Shown here piece by piece: positions 60,014 to 64,000 of a stretch of DNA of 64,000 nucleotides; position 1 is the stretch's first letter, and the number at the start of each line of letters is the position of its first letter. Under the pieces are notes generated by a model. The model worked only from the letters and a program-made list of their open reading frames with translations, had not been told where the DNA came from and did not search any database. The DNA is from Demetria terragena DSM 11295 (GTDB taxonomy: Bacteria > Actinomycetota > Actinomycetes > Actinomycetales > Dermatophilaceae): NCBI RefSeq assembly GCF_000376825.1, contig NZ_AQXW01000004.1, positions 496,001 to 560,000 on the forward strand. Reading direction: 5' to 3'. A program made the translations under genes and the position numbers.

Positions 60014-60808
60014 GTGAGTTTCCTCGCCGCGCGCCGTAGGCACCCTGCAGCCATTTTCGTCGTGCTGCTGCTTGCCTTGGTGTTCACCGGCGGTGCGTAC
60101 GCCGCGCTCGCCCCCAAGGACGCCGACGCTGCCTCTGCCTCGGCTCCCGCTGCGTCCTCCGGGGACGCAAAAGATGGCAAGGAACTCTTCCTTGCGAACT
60201 GCGCGAGCTGCCACGGCACCAACGCCACCGGCTCTAAAGCAGGCCCCTCGCTCGTGGGTGTCGGCGCTGCCGCAGTCGATTTCCAGGTGGGCACCGGGCG
60301 GATGCCCATGACCCAGCCTGGTGTCCAGGCGGCCCGCGGCAAGGTCCAGATGACCCCGCAGCAGACCAAGGACCTCGCGGCGTACGTCGCCGCCCTCGGC
60401 CCCGGACCCGGCATTCCTGACTCCAAGAACTGGAACGGCGAGGGTGATGTCGCCCGCGGCGGCGAACTCTTCCGCGTCAACTGCGCGATGTGTCACAACT
60501 TTGTGGGTTCCGGTGGTGCGCTGACGCGAGGTAAGTACGCACCGAAGTTGAGCAATGTGTCGGGTAAGCACATCTACGAAGCCATGCTCACCGGGCCACA
60601 GTCGATGCCGGTGTTCAACGACACCAACCTGTCGCCGCAGGACAAGAACGACGTGGTCAGCTACCTGAAATACGTCGAGTCCGAGGCCAATACCGGTGGC
60701 CATAATCTTGGAAATCTGGGTCCGGTCACCGAAGGCATGTTTGCCTGGACGGTCGGCATTGGACTCATGATCGGTGCGGCCGTGTGGCTGGGACGAAAGG
60801 CTGCCTGA
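60014..60808 (+). CDS. qcrC: Diheme cytochrome c subunit of the bcc complex
   Basis: A 264-residue membrane cytochrome. An N-terminal signal-anchor (about 12-33) is followed by two c-type heme sites, CASCH (Cys63, Cys66, His67) and CAMCH (Cys157, Cys160, His161). A C-terminal membrane helix (about 243-260) ends it. Actinobacteria lack soluble cytochrome c, so this subunit hands electrons directly to the aa3 oxidase. GTG 60014 is the start. The TGA overlaps the ATG of qcrA (TGATG). Confidence 0.95.
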   Translation: MSFLAARRRHPAAIFVVLLLALVFTGGAYAALAPKDADAASASAPAASSGDAKDGKELFLANCASCHGTNATGSKAGPSLVGVGAAAVDFQVGTGRMPMTQPGVQAARGKVQMTPQQTKDLAAYVAALGPGPGIPDSKNWNGEGDVARGGELFRVNCAMCHNFVGSGGALTRGKYAPKLSNVSGKHIYEAMLTGPQSMPVFNDTNLSPQDKNDVVSYLKYVESEANTGGHNLGNLGPVTEGMFAWTVGIGLMIGAAVWLGRKAA

Positions 60809-61908
60809 TGACCGACTCCCCCAACCAGCCTGAGCAGGGCGGCACGGTCGACCTGACCGCTGGCCACCATGTTGAGCCGGCCAGCAAGCACACCGCCCTG
60901 GACGCTGCCACCCCTCCGGCGCATTTCCCGAACCCAGGCCTGCCGCCCCATATTCACCGCCACGGTGATGACGACGAGGCTGCTGCCAAGCGCTCAGAGA
61001 TGCAGGTCGCCGGCTTGTTCACCATGTCCATGGTGGCGACCGTGCTGTTTGCGGTGGCTTACTTCGCCATTGACGAAGATGCCACCATCTCCCTCCCCAT
61101 TATCGGTATTACTGGTGCCTTGCACACCGCGCTCGGCGTGACGATGGCGTTGTCGCTCCTGGGCATTGGTCTTGGTGCGATCCACTGGGCCAAGACGTTG
61201 ATGTCCGATGAAGAGGTCATCGAGGAGCGCCACGAACAGCGCTCGGACGACGAGGCGCGGGCTGGATTCCAGGCCATCCTCGAGGAGGGTGCTGAGTCTG
61301 CACAGATCAAGCGTCGCCCCCTGATCAAGTACTCCCTCGGTGGCGCACTTGGCTTGTTTGCTGTGCCGCTTGGACTGCAACTCGTGGGGTCGCTCGGACC
61401 TCTGCCGGGCAACGATCTCTCGACGTCGTTGTGGGATACCCCCTTCAAGGGTCGACGTCGCCGCCTGATGCGTGACCCCGAAGGTACGGCGATTCGCCTG
61501 ACTGACTTCACCAACGGTTCGGTGTTCCACGTCCTTCCCGAAGGTATCGAGCAGACGGACCACCCACTGGACGAGAAGATCAAGGCGTCGGTGATCGCGG
61601 TGCGCCTCGATCCGGCCAAGATCAAGAGCCAGAAGGAACGTGACTGGGGTATCGACGGGGTAGTCGCCTACTCCAAGATCTGCACTCACGTGGGCTGTCC
61701 GGTTGGCTTGTACGAGCAGCAGACCCACCACCTGCTCTGCCCCTGCCACCAGTCGACGTTTGACATCACCGACGACTGCAAGGTCATCTTCGGCCCGGCC
61801 AAACGGCCCTTGCCGCAGTTGCCTATCGCCGTCGATGATGAGGGCTATCTGATCGCCGAGGACGGCTTCGCCGAGCCTGTCGGCCCGAGTTTCCCGGAGC
61901 GTGGATGA
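60808..61908 (+). CDS. qcrA: Rieske iron-sulfur subunit of the bcc complex
   Basis: A 366-residue Rieske protein with three membrane helices (about 67-89, 97-122, 170-190), as in mycobacteria and corynebacteria. The 2Fe-2S cluster ligands are Cys292 and His294 (CTHVGC box) and Cys311 and His314 (CPCH box), with Cys297/Cys313 as the disulfide. The N-terminal ~60 residues are hydrophilic. Its start and end overlap the neighbouring qcr genes. It passes electrons from menaquinol to the diheme subunit. Confidence 0.95.
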   Translation: MTDSPNQPEQGGTVDLTAGHHVEPASKHTALDAATPPAHFPNPGLPPHIHRHGDDDEAAAKRSEMQVAGLFTMSMVATVLFAVAYFAIDEDATISLPIIGITGALHTALGVTMALSLLGIGLGAIHWAKTLMSDEEVIEERHEQRSDDEARAGFQAILEEGAESAQIKRRPLIKYSLGGALGLFAVPLGLQLVGSLGPLPGNDLSTSLWDTPFKGRRRRLMRDPEGTAIRLTDFTNGSVFHVLPEGIEQTDHPLDEKIKASVIAVRLDPAKIKSQKERDWGIDGVVAYSKICTHVGCPVGLYEQQTHHLLCPCHQSTFDITDDCKVIFGPAKRPLPQLPIAVDDEGYLIAEDGFAEPVGPSFPERG

Positions 61909-63677
61909 TGACGACATCTGCTAGCGGTCAACCGCGACGCGGGGCCGACGCTCTGCGTAGCAACGACAAATCCGGCGCGGCCAAGCCTGCCGGTGGACCG
62001 GTCGGCGGCCTGGGCAACTGGGTCGATGAGCGTACGGGCGCCGCCAAGGGTGGCCGGTTCCTCATGAAGAAGGTCTTCCCCGACCATTGGTCCTTCATGT
62101 TCGGCGAGATCGCGATGTATTCACTCGTGATCTTGCTGCTGACCGGAACCTTCCTGACGTTCTGGTTCGTCCCGAGCATGGGCCACACGGTCTATGACGG
62201 TTCGTATATCCCCATGAAGGGCATCGGGATGTCGGAGGCCTACGCCTCCACCATTGAGATCAGCCATGACATTCGCGGCGGTCTGATCATCCGGCAGATC
62301 CACCACTGGTCAGCGCTGCTGTTCATCGTCTCGATCCTGATGCACATGGCCCGCGTCTTCTTCACTGGCGCGTTCCGCAAGCCTCGCGAAATCAACTGGA
62401 TCATCGGCGTCAACCTGCTGTTGCTGTCCATGGTCGAGGGCTTCGCCGGGTACTCCCTCCCCGATGACCTGCTCTCGGGTACGGGTCTTCGCGCCGCTCA
62501 GGGCTTCATGCTCACGGTCCCGCTAATCGGGTCCTACGTGTCCTACTTCGTCTTCGGCGGTGGATTCCCCGGCGAGGACATCATTCCGCGCCTGTTTACG
62601 GTGCATATTCTGTTGTTGCCGGCGATCATCGTGGGCCTCTTCACCGTCCACATCATCTTGGTGATGGTGCACAAGCACACCCAGTTCCCCGGCCCGGGCC
62701 GTACCGAAAAGAACGTTGTCGGCTTCCCGATGATGCCGGTCTACGCAGCCAAAGCCGGTGGCTTCTTCTTCATCGTCTTCGGCGTCACGGCGCTGGTCGC
62801 GGCACTGGTGCAGATCAACCCGATCTGGGCATACGGTCCGTACGAACCCACCCAAGTCACGGCGGGGTCCCAGCCAGACTGGTATATGGGCTTCCCTGAC
62901 GGCGCCTTGCGACTTCTTCCTGGCTTCTTGGAGTTCGAGCTATTCGGAATGACCTGGAGTTTTAATATCTCCTTGGGCGCCATCTTCTTGATGCCTGCGA
63001 TGTTTGTGATTGCCGGCGCGTACCCGTTCTTCGAGTCCTGGGTCACGGGCGACAAGCGCGAGCACCACATCCTGGACCGCCCGCGCAATGCCCCGGTCCG
63101 CACCAGCATTGGTGTCGCGGCGATCACCTTCTACGCGGTGCTTCTCCTCGCGGCCAGCAATGACATCGTCGCCATCAAGTTCGGGCTGTCGATCAACGAC
63201 ATCACCAATGTGCTTCGGGTGCTGCTCCTGGTCGGACCGATCATCGCGTTCATGATTACCAAGCGCCTCTGCCTGAGTTTACAGCGCCGTGACCGCGATC
63301 TGGTCCTGCACGGTCGCGAGACCGGTCGGATCGTCCGCACGGCCGAAGGCCGCTTCTTCGAGGCCCACGAGCCGCTGGATGAATACACCCGTTGGCAGTT
63401 GGTGGCCTACGAGTCGTTCCGCCCCTTGGAGGTGGATGCCTCCCAGGACGAACACGGCGTTGACAGTGGCACTCTGCGCAAGGACACCCTGCGCAGCAAG
63501 ATGACTCACTTCTTCTTCGACGACCGGGTTGAGGCCGTCACGCCAGCCGAGCTCGCGGCCGCCCACCACCATGGTGAGCACGATGCCCTCGATCAGGACG
63601 ACCACCGCGGAGAGTTGAACGTCGGCTCACACGAGGTCCGTGAAGGCGCATACGAAAAGCTAGGTAAGGGCGACTAG
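61905..63677 (+). CDS. qcrB: Cytochrome b subunit of the bcc complex
   Basis: A 590-residue membrane protein with about eight or nine helices and two b-type hemes. HDIRGGLIIRQIHHWSALLF and FTVHILLLPAIIVGLFTVHI carry the heme-ligand histidine pairs. In place of PEWY the Qo motif reads QPDWYMGF, typical of actinobacteria. The C-terminal extension (~150 residues, His/Asp-rich at the end) is characteristic of this phylum. ATG 61905 overlaps qcrA by 4 bp. In mycobacteria this subunit is the target of imidazopyridine inhibitors. A strong terminator follows. Confidence 0.95.
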   Translation: MMTTSASGQPRRGADALRSNDKSGAAKPAGGPVGGLGNWVDERTGAAKGGRFLMKKVFPDHWSFMFGEIAMYSLVILLLTGTFLTFWFVPSMGHTVYDGSYIPMKGIGMSEAYASTIEISHDIRGGLIIRQIHHWSALLFIVSILMHMARVFFTGAFRKPREINWIIGVNLLLLSMVEGFAGYSLPDDLLSGTGLRAAQGFMLTVPLIGSYVSYFVFGGGFPGEDIIPRLFTVHILLLPAIIVGLFTVHIILVMVHKHTQFPGPGRTEKNVVGFPMMPVYAAKAGGFFFIVFGVTALVAALVQINPIWAYGPYEPTQVTAGSQPDWYMGFPDGALRLLPGFLEFELFGMTWSFNISLGAIFLMPAMFVIAGAYPFFESWVTGDKREHHILDRPRNAPVRTSIGVAAITFYAVLLLAASNDIVAIKFGLSINDITNVLRVLLLVGPIIAFMITKRLCLSLQRRDRDLVLHGRETGRIVRTAEGRFFEAHEPLDEYTRWQLVAYESFRPLEVDASQDEHGVDSGTLRKDTLRSKMTHFFFDDRVEAVTPAELAAAHHHGEHDALDQDDHRGELNVGSHEVREGAYEKLGKGD

Positions 63678-63693
63678 TCCTCACCCACTCACA

Positions 63694-63728
63694 TTCGGCG
63701 CGGTCCATCAGGACCGCGCCGAATTTTT
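63694..63728 (+). terminator. Rho-independent terminator after qcrB
   Basis: TTCGGCGCGGTCC (from 63694) pairs with GGACCGCGCCGAA (ending 63723) over loop ATCA, followed by TTTTT. This is the clearest intrinsic terminator in the window and closes the ctaE-qcrCAB operon. Confidence 0.95.
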
Positions 63729-63769
63729 GTGCTCGGCCGCACGGGTGATCTCGACGCAGCCCCAGCGCC

Positions 63770-63775
63770 TAGAGT
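63770..63775 (+). promoter_or_regulatory. -10 box of the last gene
   Basis: TAGAGT ends 6 nt before GTG 63782, pointing to a leaderless transcript. Confidence 0.5.
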
Positions 63776-63781
63776 TGCTTC

Positions 63782-64000
63782 GTGGTCACCATGAGCAGGG
63801 AAGAATTCGAGAACGCCGCCGGTGAGGCCTTGGACCTGGTGCCGTCAGAATTCATGAACCGACTCACCAACATCGCGATCGTCGTGGAGGATGAGCCCGG
63901 CCCTGACCAGCCGGCGAACCTGCTCGGGCTGTACGAAGGCGTACCCCTCCCCGAGCGCACCAGTGACTGGGGACACCCGACCTTCCCGGACCGGATCACC
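63782..64000 (+). CDS. Zincin-type metallopeptidase family protein, 5' part (cut by window end)
   Basis: The first 73 residues are visible: VVTMSREEFENAAGEALD, then FMNRLTNIAIVVEDEPG and LLGLYEGVPLPERTSDWG. These match the N-terminal part of the small bacterial zincin family (predicted metallopeptidases of about 120 residues), whose HExxH motif would lie beyond the window edge. Start: GTG 63782, supported by a -10 box 6 nt upstream; ATG 63791 is an in-frame alternative. Identification rests on N-terminal similarity only. Confidence 0.75.
   Translation, partial: MVTMSREEFENAAGEALDLVPSEFMNRLTNIAIVVEDEPGPDQPANLLGLYEGVPLPERTSDWGHPTFPDRIT

Overview
This is a high-GC actinobacterial chromosome segment, most likely from the order Micrococcales (Intrasporangiaceae/Dermatophilaceae-like). 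The evidence is a mycothiol gene (mshC), a PASTA Ser/Thr kinase, class II DAHP synthase, a fused-type cytochrome bcc complex (qcrCAB with ctaE), many GTG/TTG starts and frequent leaderless promoters. From memory, gene order follows two Mycobacterium tuberculosis blocks: metH/PAC2/mshC/DUF3090/phosphomutase/M20 peptidase (about Rv2124c-Rv2141c) and metF/idsA/Rv2175c/kinase/aroG/plsC/ArsA-like/SRPBCC/fadD15/exonuclease/trpD/ctaE/qcrCAB (about Rv2172c-Rv2196). Accessory genes lie between the blocks. The genus cannot be fixed from the sequence alone.

Layout. 1-9.7 kb: one-carbon and mycothiol metabolism (metH, mshC) with conserved actinobacterial housekeeping genes, a CorA transporter and an aldo/keto reductase. 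9.7-15.5 kb: three peptidases (M20, secreted M28, secreted M14), an MDR reductase and tRNA-Leu(GAG). 15.5-22.0 kb: a PucR-type regulator divergent from a tightly packed acyl-CoA ligase / PHA synthase / acyl-CoA dehydrogenase / PHA-depolymerase-like hydrolase operon. 22-34.5 kb: L,D-transpeptidase lipoprotein, two dehydrogenases, and repair genes (dinB, RecQ-type helicase, LigC-like ligase, LigD-type polymerase domain) mixed with lipid and transport genes. 34.6-35.5 kb: a two-gene HEPN/DUF6504 operon behind a perfect SOS box. 35.5-44.8 kb: metF, prenyl synthase, Rv2175c-like protein, LysM transglycosylase, PASTA kinase, DAHP synthase, acyltransferase, esterase. 44.8-47.2 kb: a membrane molybdopterin oxidoreductase and a fasciclin lipoprotein that share a promoter motif. 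47.9-52.4 kb: a six-gene operon with overlapping starts and stops, including two ROK proteins and a degenerate ArsA/MinD-like P-loop protein. 52.5-64 kb: long-chain acyl-CoA synthetase, UvrC-like exonuclease, trpD, and the respiratory ctaE-qcrCAB genes.

Non-coding structure. Three intergenic loci (1.8-2.3, 13.85-14.05 and 47.29-47.94 kb) carry one family of GGTCGAG/CTCGACC repeats. Two of these loci contain a hairpin with a constant loop and compensatory stem changes, and the last locus is organised as a ~251-bp higher-order repeat. At least 17 genes have a (T/C)AnnnT box 6-7 nt before an ATG/GTG, which indicates leaderless mRNAs and settles several start codons. Palindromic operator candidates overlap the predicted promoters of the PASTA kinase and pucR. 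I see no CRISPR array, prophage, insertion sequence or classical defence island. The most unusual items are the repeat family, the SOS-box HEPN/DUF6504 pair without its usual polymerase partner, and the shared ECF-type promoter motif.
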